Of a DNA stretch of 64,000 bases, positions 1 through 22,781 are shown piece after piece. The stretch covers positions 6,195,205 through 6,259,204 of the forward strand of contig NC_087378.1 in NCBI RefSeq assembly GCF_963675165.1, read 5' to 3'. Every line of letters begins with the position of its first letter. Position 1 is the first letter of the stretch. Below the pieces are notes generated by a model. It searched no databases, was not told the DNA's origin, and saw only the letters and a program-made list of their open reading frames with translations. Both the position numbers and the translations under genes were made by a program. The DNA comes from Halichondria panicea. Taxonomy: Eukaryota; Porifera; Demospongiae; Suberitida; Halichondriidae.

Positions 1-388
1 GTAGAAGAATTCATCTCTATGTCAGTACATGTCAGTACATGTTACCAATAATTATTACTAACCTACCTGTACAATTCTACGTAGCTACTACAGTACAAAA
101 CAGTGGATACGTGTATGTGAAGTGTGGGGGGGATCAGGTTTTGCATACCTGGGTAACTTGCATAGCATGCACACACACATACACCTGTGTCATTGTAGGG
201 CTATAGTATGACATGAAACAATTCAAACTTGGGTACTTTTAGACTAATGGATACACAATGAACAGCAATGCACACATTGACAGTTTGTTGTAGTACGCAC
301 AACTTTATAGCAAGCTAGTTGGTGTTTTGATTGTGAAAGGTATGACCAACTTCATTACAAGTGCTAAGTTGTGCCCCCCTCCCCTCAG

Positions 389-544
389 GCTCGAGTGAAA
401 TACAACCAAGGCCGATTCCTAGAGTCTGAGGCACTGTGCACACGAGCAAGAGGCACTGCTATCTACTCTATGGCTATTGGAGTGGGGCTGCTGGTCATCA
501 TGGGACTGCTGCTAGGACTAGGGGCGAGATTCAACTGGTACTAG
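389..544 (+). CDS. CD225/dispanin membrane protein, last exon (5' part outside window)
   Basis: A pyrimidine-rich acceptor (ending CCCCTCAG at 388) opens a frame of about 51 residues ending in TAG at 542-544. It reads ARVKYNQGRFLESEAL, then a CTRARGTAIYSMAIG stretch, then a hydrophobic segment and the tail FNWY. The 'A-x-x-x-Y-x-x-G...A' pattern just before a transmembrane helix is the hallmark of CD225/dispanin proteins (IFITM, PRRT, TMEM233 and relatives), small two-helix membrane proteins of plasma and endosomal membranes. Only the end of the domain and the second helix are present; the earlier exons should lie upstream of base 1. I cannot say which dispanin subfamily it is, and no antiviral role is implied by this fragment. 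Confidence 0.72.
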   Translation, partial: ARVKYNQGRFLESEALCTRARGTAIYSMAIGVGLLVIMGLLLGLGARFNWY

Positions 545-1364
545 CTGCAATGGACCCACATCAATCATTCACATGCAGCCACTCACACTCACATCGTTTT
601 TAGCATTGAACACACTAGCATTTTGTTATTAAACACACTAGCATTTTTGAAGCATAACTATGCATTCAGTACAAAAGGACATAATTATGCATACAAGCAG
701 ATGCTGGTCACAGTACTTATCTATTGTGTAATAGATGCTATTTTTGCAAGGGCTCATTTAGCAATGGACCAAGCTAGTGTTTATACATGTACTATGTACG
801 TGCTAACGACTCACTGATGTGAGGTGTCTTGGTACGATACTAACAAAGTGTGGGTACTTGGCTCTGAACAGGCCCCACAGTTTGGTCAAATCCGGTGCCT
901 AAAGAAATTAAAGAGAGTTTGTAAGAGATTGTAAACAAAGAGGGCAATAGACAATACAGTGTGTACATAGCTGGCAAGGAAGGAAGAGCGCTTGTGGTAA
1001 CTGCAAACATGCATGTGGTACCACTGCTACCAAAGTACATGCCAGTTCAATTGCTACATCCTGGTGCTAATTTAGAAGTAATTAAGGGCTCTAAAAACAA
1101 TAATTATTGCCTGTTGTTATAACATGTTAGGTATATGTACTGCAAATATTCACTATTGCATTCCTGACCCATTTCCCGACCCATTGTGACACTACAACCC
1201 TTCATAGCTTACTTCCATATAGCGGGTATTTTCGGGGGGAAAATAGTTTGTGGTTGAATCCCTGAATATTTGCACCACAAAAAATGTTTCCCAAAATAAA
1301 TATGTATCCCACGAACTGACTAAATATTGTTCAACCACGAATGCCCTGGAAATTACCCACTAAA
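545..1364. other. 3'-to-3' intergenic spacer between dispanin tail and coiled-coil gene
   Basis: No exon-like reading frame with splice sites is visible on either strand. The short open frames here have no recognisable composition or motif. The only structured piece is a small inverted-repeat element near 1219-1362, listed separately. Confidence 0.5.
1219..1362. mobile_element. MITE with TAGCGGGTA ends
   Basis: The left end reads TAGCGGGTATTTTCG and the right end GGAAATTACCCACTA, which are imperfect inverted repeats. The interior holds phrases such as CACGAA and TTTCCC typical of the same family at 11462-11670, whose ends (TACCGCATAGCGGGTAATTT) are better preserved. It is non-coding. Confidence 0.5.
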
Positions 1365-4300
1365 CTAAGCAGTACTGCTATTTTCCTTCAGTAGATCTCT
1401 TACTAGTGGGTCTCTATCAGACGGCTCCTCCTTGGATTGGGGTGGTGGTTGCGTGACAGTAGTCGTGTGCTCAGGAACAGTTAATGACGGACGACTGATT
1501 CTCAGATGAGTGGAGTTGACAGGAAGTTGAATTATCATGTCTCCTCGAATCGCTTTATGTGGGCAGACAACTGTCTGTGTGTAAAATGTACATAATTATG
1601 TGAGAAAACTGGCAAGATCTGTACAGAAAAACATTTTTGGATCTACACACGTGTACCCAAATATCACAGGCCTGAATTCAGGCAATTGTTTAGTAACACG
1701 TAAGTCAATTGATAACGATGTTGATAATCATGGGCTCTCATGATCAATGCAATTAAGTTCTAATTAAGTCATCCACAGTTCTATGAATGCTCAGCCCACC
1801 AAATAACTAACTAATGGTGTACCTGGTGTCCACAGCTGTCACAGAGCTGGGCCTCTTTCAGAGAGTAGTAACTGCCACCGCCATCACTAGAGGAGTGCAC
1901 CTACACAGTCACACAAGTACATACACTGTAACACAGGATAGAAAAGCAACAGAATAGGGATGTAGTGTCATCACTGATAGCACTAGATAGCAGTCAACAC
2001 ACGTACACCTACATGTGCACACACTGTACATTATAAAGTAGATTATATAAATCAAGCAAAGCGGTCCCTACTGCCTAACATGTACATGTAGCTATGATCA
2101 TAAACATTAGTGTAGCCTCTCTATCACAATTTATAAGCTGAAGCAAAGACTTCTTCCTGTAGTGGCTAGAGTTTGGCTGCTCACCATGATGGCGTACTTG
2201 CTTGTGACCTGCTGTTGTGGCACTAGAGGATTGTCCGGGTGTGCTGGGAGTACTAGGGCAGTGTTGGATGAGGCTTTTCCAAGCTTTTTCAGTTGACCTT
2301 GTCTCTCCACTAGGCACCGGCTGTGGTCCCCCAATAGCGTTAGCTGAGGGGAGGGGGAGGGGGAGGAGTGAGTGAAAATAGTAGCATCAGGCTTTTTGTA
2401 GGTCTTACATTACACAAACCTGCATGCTGTTGCTGCTTAAAAGTGATTTAGAGGGTACAAAAGTATGTATTGTACGTACATAGTTTTCAGACTTTCAGTG
2501 TACAACTCACTTCTGTGGTGATCTCTGCAATATTCTGCCGGAAATTTTTTTTACTGCAGATCTATGTAAAGTTATAAAAATATATACAACAATGTACTGC
2601 TTATGACAATGTACATGTACGTACCACTGTTGCTGGGAGAATCTGGTCACTCCGTTGCTCCCCAACTGTCAGGCTGTTGATCCACACATCATACTCTAGA
2701 CAAATACTTAGTCAGTGACAGCTTTTGCTTGAGATTCTTGTCTTACCTTGTATGAGTAAATTTTGCATTCCCAGTAGCTGCTTCTTGAGTAGATTGGCCG
2801 AGGCTATTTGTTGCTCTAGCTCGGTCTGGATATAAAATATAAATTATAGTTAGAATTTTACTCAGTATAGTTCACAGTACAGTTGCAACCATAGAATACG
2901 TATGCTCACCTTAACATTAGCTTTGGTGATGGACTTCTTTTGCAGTTGTTTGGAGCTAGGACTAGAGAAAACTGTGAGGGGGAATCAATATAAAAAGTTG
3001 ACGACACTTTGAGTAGACACTTGCCATCTTGGAGCTTGTCATAAGTGCCCTTGTACACACGCAGTCTTGCCTTGTCCTCTTTCAGTGTCCCTATAGTGCT
3101 CTGTGTACACAAAGCATTAAACAACATTTACAATGGCGGCAAAAAAACAAAATACAGCCTTTTCAATAGTCACCAGATAATTATGGTTATAAGCTAAGTT
3201 CGTATTAATGAAAGTGCGAATTACTCTCCCCAATGCATGCACCAAGGGCAATGAACTACGTTTTAAACTATTTACTTACTCGTACTCGTACTACAGGGCA
3301 CTTACTTTGAAAGAGATCATTCTGAATTCTGCCTCTTGTCTGAGTCTCTCTTGGCCCCTCTGATGCTGCCCCTCCAGTTTCTGAAGCCTCTCATTCTCAG
3401 AACAGCACAGTCGAAAATCTGAGCTGAGTCTATGAATCTTGGCCTCCCTGTCCTTGATGTCATGACGACACGACTCAATCGTATTGGATGCCTTCTCAAG
3501 ATCAGCCTCACACGTGTACAGTCTACAATGGAATTGTAGTGCAACCTCTACTGTGCACGTATGGTACTACGTGTTTACACATACTGAGTCACAAAAGCTA
3601 AACAACCAACGCAGATTATAAAAGCACAAGTAGACAGCAGTTATCATTACTAAACAAACTGTATGGATCGAGGCTTACTGTTCTTCCAGAGAGGATATTT
3701 CCGACTTGAGTTTGCTCATATCTGACGCTCTCTTGGACATGAGTTTTTGGGCAAGAACAAAGTAAGGCAAGGGTTGAGGGGAGCCCGGGTCCCTCTTGCT
3801 GGAACTGGTGTACTCACGACTGTATACTGCAGCTAGAGAGGGAAAGAATACCTTAAAACCAAAAAGGATAGTGGTGATGGTAGTGGTAGGGGGGGGATTC
3901 TTCTGCTCAGTACATACAATGACAGGAAGAATTGCTAACCCAGCTATACATGTTGTATGCACACAGAGAAAGAATATAATGTTTTATGCCTTAATCAATT
4001 AAGTGATAATTGCGTCAGTTGTTTTTAGTACTGAGATACAATTTACAGAAGCATGTAAATGCACAGACTCTGCGCGCGCGCGCACACACACACAACACAC
4101 ACACACACACACCAAACAGCTCATCTCTCAGCAGCCTCATGACTCTCTGGTACACGCCCAGGCTGGGAAGCACCTCATCTGAGGGGAATAACAGCAATGT
4201 CCGATGATACATGTACATGTACATCTCATAAAGTAGCACGAGGAAACAACTGATATATTCACAATAATTATAGAATACATGGCATTGTGGTGTGGGGCTA

Positions 4301-4685
4301 CGATGTTGTGTACCTAATATCTGGAAGCAAGTGTTGACCCTGGTATGGGTGAGCCCTGATCGCTTGGCTGGGCTCCCTTCCCCTCCAGCCAGCTCCGCCC
4401 CCTGAGGCAAGTGAGATAGCTCCTTAAGCAGCAGCTCATAGCGGAGAGCTGTTAATAGACGGTGTACAACAATTAGACACAATGGATTCTTGATGCACCC
4501 CAATCAATCATGAGTCTAGTCCCTGACAAGCTTGCATGTGAAATGCTTTAATAACAGTAGCCATAGCAACATACAGAGAATGGTGACTAGATCTATAGAA
4601 AGTTGCTTTGGTTACCTAGTGAATGTCCTGGTTTTCCGAGGTTCTTCCCCTCTTCAGAGAACAGAGGTTTAGCTTGAGCTTGCAT
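1365..4685 (-). CDS. Coiled-coil protein with C-terminal Cys cluster (12 exons, ~456 aa), family not recognised
   Basis: Phase-consistent exons (minus strand, 5' to 3'): 4685-4616, 4448-4314, 4178-4113, 3832-3679, 3522-3306, 3100-3021, 2961-2910, 2825-2747, 2695-2625, 2343-2185, 1900-1823, 1574-1365. They join to 457 codons including the stop. The N-terminal third has a helical segment (ILDEVLPSLGVYQRVMRLL, then RDELFAAVYSREYTSSS). This loosely recalls the N-terminal domain of TSNAXIP1-type proteins, but I am not sure. The middle is charged coiled coil rich in Glu, Arg and Gln. The C-terminus has a small cysteine cluster (LCDSCGHQTVVCPHK) followed by a conserved-looking IQLPVNSTHLRISRP. The donor after exon 6 is ambiguous (GT at 3020 or a GC donor a few bases earlier). 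It starts about 155 bp downstream of the TTI2 stop on the same strand. A ciliary or cytoskeletal role is only a guess. Confidence 0.72.
4072..4112. repeat. (CG)n/(CA)n dinucleotide tract in intron
   Basis: Alternating CG then CA dinucleotides directly abut the donor of exon 3 of the coiled-coil gene; on the coding strand the donor itself is part of a GTGTGT run. Such a tract is mutable and could influence use of that donor. Confidence 0.8.
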
Positions 4686-4840
4686 GATAGCCTTAGAAAC
4701 GATGCAGAGTCGAGTGAGACGTAGACAGCATCAGAATGCAGTGGTACTGCGATATGGTGATGATCGTAATTCAAGCTCCTCACATTGAAGGTCAAAAGTA
4801 AACTCAAAACACAAAATGTCACTAATACAACGGAACACTA

Positions 4841-7172
4841 TCAACTAAAACAGCATTTCAGACAGTGTATTAATCCAGCATGTTCACAGTCAGACATTAG
4901 TGCCTTGTAGTGCTCCTGCAAACATAAACTCATACATGTACATACTTATGCCATGATTTTGACTGCTTACCTCAACTTCTGGACAAGCAGTCTGTAAAAG
5001 CTTGAAACACTGAGACACTTCACTAAGCTGAGACAAAGTACCTGAAAGGTAAATAATTTCAAACATGAGAAGCGCAGTGATGTCCTACCTTTGTCTTGTG
5101 GTAGTTCTGTGCTCGAGGTACACAAATCTGACACAACACGAACCAGACACTTCAATATGGAGTCTTTATGGGAGGGTATTCTGCGTATACACAAATCAAT
5201 GACTATCTTATATTCCAACAGCTAACCATAAATATAGGAGAAGTCCATGGATCATAATTCAAACTAATCATTCAGTGGCACACACTCTTATATACCTGGG
5301 CCAAGCATGCGTGATGAGTGTTGCCAAGGACTTTAGAGCATATCGCTGGGTATCACTGGTCTCTGGGAAGTAAGAGTCCTCAATACATGAAATGAGGACG
5401 GTTAGGAGCAGCTGGAAAAGAAGGAATTATGCTACACACATTACAAATAAGAGAGATATTACAACTTACCTTCATGTGTCTGACACAAAAGATACCCAAC
5501 AATTCGATGTACTTGCTCACATAGAAAGCATACACCTATGTGTCAGTGTCAAAAGTACACACATGTAACATCACAGTTGTATCCTTACCTTTTTTGCTGC
5601 TAGATTTGACTCCATATGGAGAGAGTTTATTAACAGTTCAAAAACCTCAGACGATTTGTTCGGCTGTAGTCAGAAATAAACTGAAACATCACTTATTGCA
5701 GCGCTTGTAGTCATACCTTGGCGGGAATGTCAGTGTGATAAGCATCCAATACAGGGAGGAGATGTAGTAAACAAGTGTGAACAGCATTGGACACATTGGG
5801 AGCACTTCCATAAAGCAATGGTTTTATGGCCTACAAGAATCAAAACATGAAATGAGATACTGGTCATTAACGTAGCGGAAAATCTAGTAGAGGAAAAAAT
5901 GTATACATGTACAGTACATGCATGTAGGGTAAGTGCTGAACTTACTAGCAACATTATTTTAGCAAGATATGACAAGTCCATGGAATTTACTTGGCACATT
6001 TTTTTTAAAGACATACCTGATATATCACATCAGCTCTATTGTACCACCTTAGCTCAGTAGAATCCTGCAATCATTGTACAGGCTACAGAGAAGATCATAT
6101 CCAGGACTTACCACATTACAGACTATGTGTGAAGCCAGTCCCAGTGCCAGTATTCTGTGATAGTCAGTGTAGTCATCGAGCATCATCAATGTAGCAGGTA
6201 GAAAAGTATCCAAGTACGGGGAAACATTCGGATGCTGGAATCATGACATAAGTTTAGACAAATGATATGTTTAATATTACCTTTAAGTGTTTAATACACC
6301 AAACAAGGGCATGTTTGTGTATCGGATATTCTTTCCATTTTTCTTTGGTGAGCTTCTCTCTAATTAAAAGCAAGACAGTGGCTAATACTCTGCTTCCATC
6401 AGCCTTGTCTCCGCCCGCCAGTAGCTGTTGTACTGACCCGCTGTTGGTGAGGTCAATGAGTCTTGAGATAATATCTGAAGATAAGCATTCAAAATTAATG
6501 CAGTGACAATTGGAACCACTGCACTTTAGTGCTGTGATTTTTGCTCTTTTGGTCACACATCAAATGGGAGCTCAAGTCAACAGTCAAAACAATACACAAC
6601 TATTATCAGATCTAGGACCACTTTCAACAGCGGTGGAGTTTTTTTGCAAATATACACGAACTGTTTTCATTTGGGACCTGGATGCCTGACATTAATTTAT
6701 CTCGGGGGGGGGGGGGGAGGGTAAGAGGGGTTTAACCATTAGACACGAAGAATAGACAACATACATCCCACATCTTTATCTTTTTTGTCTGCTGTTTGCA
6801 CACCTACCATTAGCAATTTGTCTAGAGACTGTGCTGGTCCAGTAGTGCTTCCCACAGTGACCAGCTCCAGTAATCACAGCATGAGCAACTGCCAGGTGGC
6901 TCTCATCTGATACCTTCAAGATAACAATAGGTTAGGGGCAGTTATTAAAATGCACCTACTTTATTTAGCACCTACTTTATCACAGTCATTCAGGAGACTC
7001 AATAGTTGTGTCAGGCCACTCTCATACATCGTTGAAGTATCTTCGCTAATTCCTGCACAACAGAAATGCTAACACTTACATGTACATGTAGAGTACATCT
7101 AACACCTTCAGAGACTTCATCTCCTGGGTGTGGAGACTTTACAGACTGTAGAGCCTTGCAAAGAGACAGCAT
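4841..7172 (-). CDS. TTI2: TELO2-interacting protein 2 (TTT complex subunit), ~13 exons
   Basis: TTI2 works with TEL2 and TTI1 as an HSP90 co-chaperone complex that matures PIKK kinases (ATM, ATR, mTOR, DNA-PK, SMG1). About 13 exons give roughly 410 residues of alpha-helical repeats, somewhat shorter than human TTI2 (508). The start is the ATG at 7172-7170 (MLSLCKALQSVKS). Diagnostic stretches are LMMLDDYTDYHRILALGL, ELRWYNRADVIYQAIKPLL, LLHLLPVLDAY and SCIEDSYFPETSDTQRYAL; the 'LDDY...L-R-YNRA-V-Y' core is characteristic of the family. Exons run 7172-7104, 7051-6976, 6914-6808, about 6474-6281, 6236-6109, 6065-6018, 5831-5717, 5664-5589, about 5535-5471, 5412-5297, about 5179-5088, 5041-4972 and 4915-4841. 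The C-terminal exon and exact stop are the least certain. It is head to head with the gene at 7436. A decayed partial copy lies near 42.1-42.7 kb. Confidence 0.85.
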
Positions 7173-7435
7173 TTTTTACCTTGATTTTTATTTTAACTGT
7201 TGACCATGTGTTAGGTATTGATCGATACGGGAAAACCTTAGATTAGATCACTGGGAATTAATTGCCCATGCACAAATGGCTGGCCTGCAGCTCGCAGAGG
7301 AGCAAGCAGACTTTCGGGAGGTTGCCCTTGACTAAATTCTAGAAGTCCTCTTATCTGTTACTGTCTCTTATCTGACATCTGTTACTGTTGAATCAGGAGC
7401 AAGTGACAGACTGAGAAAAGACTTTATATGTCAAA
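7173..7435. promoter_or_regulatory. Shared (bidirectional) promoter region of TTI2 and the 7436 gene
   Basis: Only about 260 bp separate the TTI2 start codon (minus) from the ATG at 7436 (plus), so both genes must be driven from this stretch or from inside each other. I see no clear TATA box or palindromic operator. This rests on geometry alone, and on the 7436 gene being real. Confidence 0.4.
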
Positions 7436-8278
7436 ATGGCTCAGAGCAAGGGATCGAGAATACACCCAAGAAAACGCTTTGAACAGGAGCACGTAAGTTA
7501 TTTAGCTACACAACACTTACCTCAAAGATCAGCAATAATCAATCACATAACTACGGGCTCTTTTGCCAGTCAAAATGTAGCGTATTTCTATGTTGCAAGC
7601 TATGCTGCAAATTTGATCACAAACTGCCATCATGTTATGAGCGATAATAGAATGACTACTGATTTCCCGTATTTCATGAACTAGGCTCCGTAATTGTTAG
7701 ATACTCAGGAGCGCCGCCAGGAGAGGTGCTGGAAGTGCTCAAGCACCTCCATCCAGCCTGAGTAGATGAAGCGTATCTGATTATCTAGCTGAGCACTCCC
7801 TTCTCTTTGCAGTTAGCTCTAGCAGGCAAGCAAATCAACCCAGTTCTAAATTGTGAGCAATTATAGCGTTCTCTTTCGTAGCTTCTCTATGCAAATAGAA
7901 TATCGAGCCACGCCCAACTAAGCAGATAAGTTAAGTCACGAATAAGAAGTGTGGCTTCCAGTCCAAAATTTTGTCGCGTATTCGCGCCCTCTTTTATCTA
8001 TGATAGCACCCCAGAGGAGGGTCATCAGGGTCAAAAGGTCTTAAACATAAAGCTGCTTCCGGAGGACTTTAATTGAATTCCACTTAGTTAGCTCCATGTG
8101 AATTGGAGATACTAAAGGAAGAGTGATTGTCCCTACCTATGATTAAATTCTTTGCTCCATGATAAGCTGCCCTGCCCAAGATAAGAGACATCACTTAAGA
8201 TTTTTCTCTTCCCATCCAGGAGTGATGTACACGAAGAAGAGGGCAGATTTCACACAGTATTTGACGACACCAAAATAA
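7436..8278 (+). CDS. Tentative 3-exon mini-gene, 48 aa, basic, unrecognised
   Basis: Exon 1 (7436-7492) encodes MAQSKGSRIHPRKRFEQEH and ends in a strong donor GTAAGT. The best phase-compatible continuation is a 31-bp exon 8007-8037 (HPRGGSSGSK) and 8220-8278 (GVMYTKKRADFTQYLTTPK, stop TAA). An AATAAA lies at 8584-8589. The protein is short and basic, with no domain I recognise. The exon 2 donor (GTCTTA) is weak. Directly joining exon 1 to exon 3 would hit a stop at once, so the middle exon, or another one, is required. A second frame of the last exon (SDVHEEEGRFHTVFDD...) is also open, so the true C-terminus is uncertain. Confidence 0.35.
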
Positions 8279-8881
8279 TGTCATCATCTCGACAGGTTTT
8301 GTCAGCACAGCAGAAGTGGTACCGGTATGGAAATTCTGTTGACAGCTGACTCACCTGCTGATGGAGAGAGTGGATGCGATGTATGTATGGTTCTCTCCGG
8401 ATGACCCCACTCGGGGTTGTCGACTTTCTGGTGATGCTCGGGAAAGGTTCAAGTGAATGTCAGGAATGCTGCAAACTGTTGACAGTATTAATTTATAGTA
8501 ACATTACTGTAAAAACTCTCATCTTTATTTTTAGCATTGCACAGCATATATTAGGTAGTAACAAATACTGACGTGCCACCACCAATAAACCTCAGCGCAA
8601 AATGCAATGTTGACTCGTGCTTTATATTGCGTGTTTTAAACTTGCTGAGGAAAACTGCTAAAAAGCTGCAGAAGTTAGTGCCAATCCTAATAGGATGTGT
8701 TAGGTAATGATGGCTACAGAAATCTATCAAACGTCACATGACGTCAGGCGTCTCTCAATCGGGCAGCGTCACTGTAGTCTGTACACGTAAACATGGAAAC
8801 TTGATTCTCCTCTCAATGGTAGTTTTTGACTATTAATAATTATTTTACCTTTAGTCTTCTGAGCTGAGTTAACTAAGAATA
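8279..8881. other. Intergenic spacer with poly(A) signal AATAAA at 8584
   Basis: It carries the likely 3' untranslated part of the 7436 gene and the upstream region of the membrane-protein gene. I see a CG-containing stretch near 8730-8765 (ACGTCACATGACGTCAGG, two ACGTCA half-sites resembling CRE/ATF sites) about 130 bp upstream of the next start codon. Otherwise nothing distinctive. Confidence 0.45.
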
Positions 8882-10960
8882 ATGATCTTCAATCTATGTG
8901 CTATGCGAGCCATCGTCACTGCAGTCACCCTACTTGCAGGACTGTTGACTCAGCCCATCCTCTTTGATCAAGCTCCCCTCCTTTCTTCAGGTAGATTAAG
9001 GCATTGATAGATCTATAAATAAACCCATTATTATCAGATACTCCTGCATTATCTATGATAAACCCAATGCCATTTGTTTTAATTCCAGGCACTAATAATC
9101 CACCTCTGATGAGTGACCTGCAAATGCCATCTCTAGACAGACTTTCTCTGGAATGGTCGTTATTCAAGCCAAACAATGGAATCTGTGCAAAGGTAAGCTT
9201 TGTACTAGTCTATTACAACATTATTGTATGTAACTTTAGTGGATACATGCTTAGCTGGTAATATACAGTCTGTCTATTACCGCATGTACCCACTTCAGGT
9301 CGATGAGGTTCCAATTGATCAGCTGTCCCCACTCCAAGCAGAGAATGTTGTCCAGTCTAATTTCACATACATATCCCCTGTCTTCAATGCCTCTGACCTG
9401 TTCAGTAACATATCTCTGGATCAGGATCAGGAATTCATCCTCACGGCCATGATACCACCAAACAAATCGTTTTGTTTTCATGAAGTAAGCAATTTTAAAC
9501 AAATTATCCACCCTGCATGTAATTACGTATTCTTCTATAGGTTGTCAATATTGTAGACACCTTTGCTGACAATTCAACGTTCCAAGCGACCACAAACGAT
9601 GTCTCCGTGGATAACCATACCATCAGAGCCTACTATTTGGATTTTCTAACATCTGCCTTCTCTGAGACTGGGCGGCCCTTTGAGCCGTACAGTCCTCAGC
9701 CTGATTGTGTGATATTAATACCTGCACTGATATCTGAGCCAGAATTGGAGCAGCATCTAATGGAACTGAAACTTGAATATAGTTGTCTTGTGTACCTCAA
9801 GGAGCTAAAATGTCATGTCCATGAGCTCCTTCTCAGTTCTCTACCAACTAACTGGACTACGAACAATGTAAGTCACATGCATGCAATCAATAACAGTAAG
9901 TGCATGTGTATATACTTATTCAAGCAGCGACTCACTCTCGGCTTGATCTGTGTAACTGTAATGTACGGGTCTCTATTCTGCCCCATTCTCTACTATTTCT
10001 GGACCCAAAAGAATGCAAAGAAGACATTAACAAGCTATCTCAACATCTTAAAAGGTAAACAATTATTATTGTTTCCACCACTTTAACTTTCGGTGTGTAT
10101 AATAGTAAGCAAGCTCTCCGCTGAATCGAAACTCTCTTCGATGGATTTGGAAAAGAATGTGCTTGAACAAACAACGCATCTACATGAGCAAGAACTGCAA
10201 GAGTTAAAGATGAGATTAGAGCGATGCAACCTGCTTGAGACAGAGACACTGGAGAGGCTTGTCTTGGCCAAAGAGGAACTAAAGAAGGAAACAATGGATA
10301 CGAGCAGTAGTATAAAACATATCCATTCCGAGCACTTAAAGCTTTTGACAAAAGTTAAGGAAAAGCTACAAGATACAAATAGAAAACTGGCTCAGTTTCA
10401 AACACTTGAGAGTGAAGCTCAGCTGAAATTGACCTCAGTGGAGAAGCAATTGGATGAGGAGAGGAGGGAATGGGATGTTAAAGAAGATCTGATTATGGCA
10501 GCTATTACAGAACTCTGGCAAGAGCTACACGATACCAAAAGACGAAATGAAGCATTTGAATCGGAAGGCCAGGATGCAAGCAAGGAACCCTTACTTGAAT
10601 TGTGTGATGAATTCAAGAGCGAGGAGGCATTGGTAAGTGAATGCATGGCAAAATATGATGCGGATTAATAATTATGACGTGTTTTTTTATGCATGCAGCT
10701 TTCTATTCAAGCCACTGAAAAGAGACTAAGGCTGGCCACCAACAAGATTGTCAAGCTAAAGATGAGGTATAACTAAATTATTTCCCATCGTGACTATCTT
10801 ATCCGTGTGTACGTTTTAGATCTAAAAGCCAATGTGTAATAATTATTATGACTGATAGTTTGTTTGTTTTTGTCTCTGTAGGCTATCGGATACTGCAGTC
10901 ATGAATGACTTTGAAATTGATGGCAGTGACAGTGGAATTTTTCTCTCTTGCATACAATGA
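8882..10960 (+). CDS. Type I membrane protein with cytoplasmic coiled coil (8 exons, ~508 aa), unrecognised
   Basis: Exons 8882-8990, 9089-9192, 9299-9484, 9541-9867, 9928-10054, 10106-10632, 10699-10766 and 10882-10960 are phase-consistent and give 509 codons with TGA. Residues 1-25 form a signal peptide (AIVTAVTLLAGLLTQP). The ectodomain (~26-242) is acidic, with several N-x-S/T sites (SNFTYIS, VFNASDLF, DNSTF, NNHT-type). A single hydrophobic helix follows at ~245-268 (LTLGLICVTVMYGSLFCPIL), then a long Glu/Lys/Leu coiled coil (~290-480) and a short acidic tail (DGSDSGIFLS). No ectodomain family was recognised. An AATAAA sits at 11067-11072, within 145 bp of the stop of the opposite-strand NPEPL1 gene, so the two genes converge tightly. 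It could be an adhesion or signalling receptor, but this is inference. Confidence 0.75.
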
Positions 10961-11066
10961 GGACAATGACTGTATTGAGAAGAATTATGAAAACAGCCAG
11001 TTAAATAATTTTTTTGTGTAATTTTAATAATCGCTTTTAACTTGTTACAACATTTAAGACAACGAC

Positions 11067-11072
11067 AATAAA
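11067..11072 (+). promoter_or_regulatory. Poly(A) signal AATAAA
   Basis: AATAAA lies 107 bp after the stop of the membrane-protein gene on the same strand. It is followed by T-rich sequence and then the convergent end of the NPEPL1-like gene. Confidence 0.6.
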
Positions 11073-11104
11073 GTTCATATAATTTACTTCAGTCAATTTA
11101 GTTC

Positions 11105-22463
<11,359 letters not shown>

Positions 22464-22781
22464 GACTCTATTGCATTCACTTTCAGGCTAGGCATGCAAG
22501 CAAGGATCTTCACCAGAATACTATTAGATAAATGTTCCCACGTCCACATTCTTATAGTAGGGTTGAACCCATAGCAGAGCAGAGGCTGGGCAGTACTACC
22601 GGTGTCATAAAATTTTAGGCCCCCCATGAGATTGGGCCTCCCCCGGGCCTAGAATTTTAAAATTCTGGGCCCCCTCTTAAAAGTTTAGGCCCCCCTATTA
22701 AAAGTATCTCAGCGGTTATTATGATGCATCTCAAAACTTGAACAAGTACAACAACAGAAAAACTAGCTATCTATTTGCAGT

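Noticed and set aside
4015-4503. 162-codon minus-strand frame
   Set aside because: It runs through an intron and a CA microsatellite. Only the parts 4448-4314 and 4178-4113 are supported as exons of the coiled-coil gene.
6704-6720. Poly(G) run as a G-quadruplex regulator of TTI2
   Set aside because: A single 13-G homopolymer in an intron; no four-tract pattern and no positional reason to assign a role.
7700-7980. Possible exons between 7500 and 8000
   Set aside because: The stretch has AGGAGCGCCGCCAGGAGAGG and other repeat-like phrases but no frame that joins in phase with the first exon of the 7436 gene except the 31-bp exon listed.
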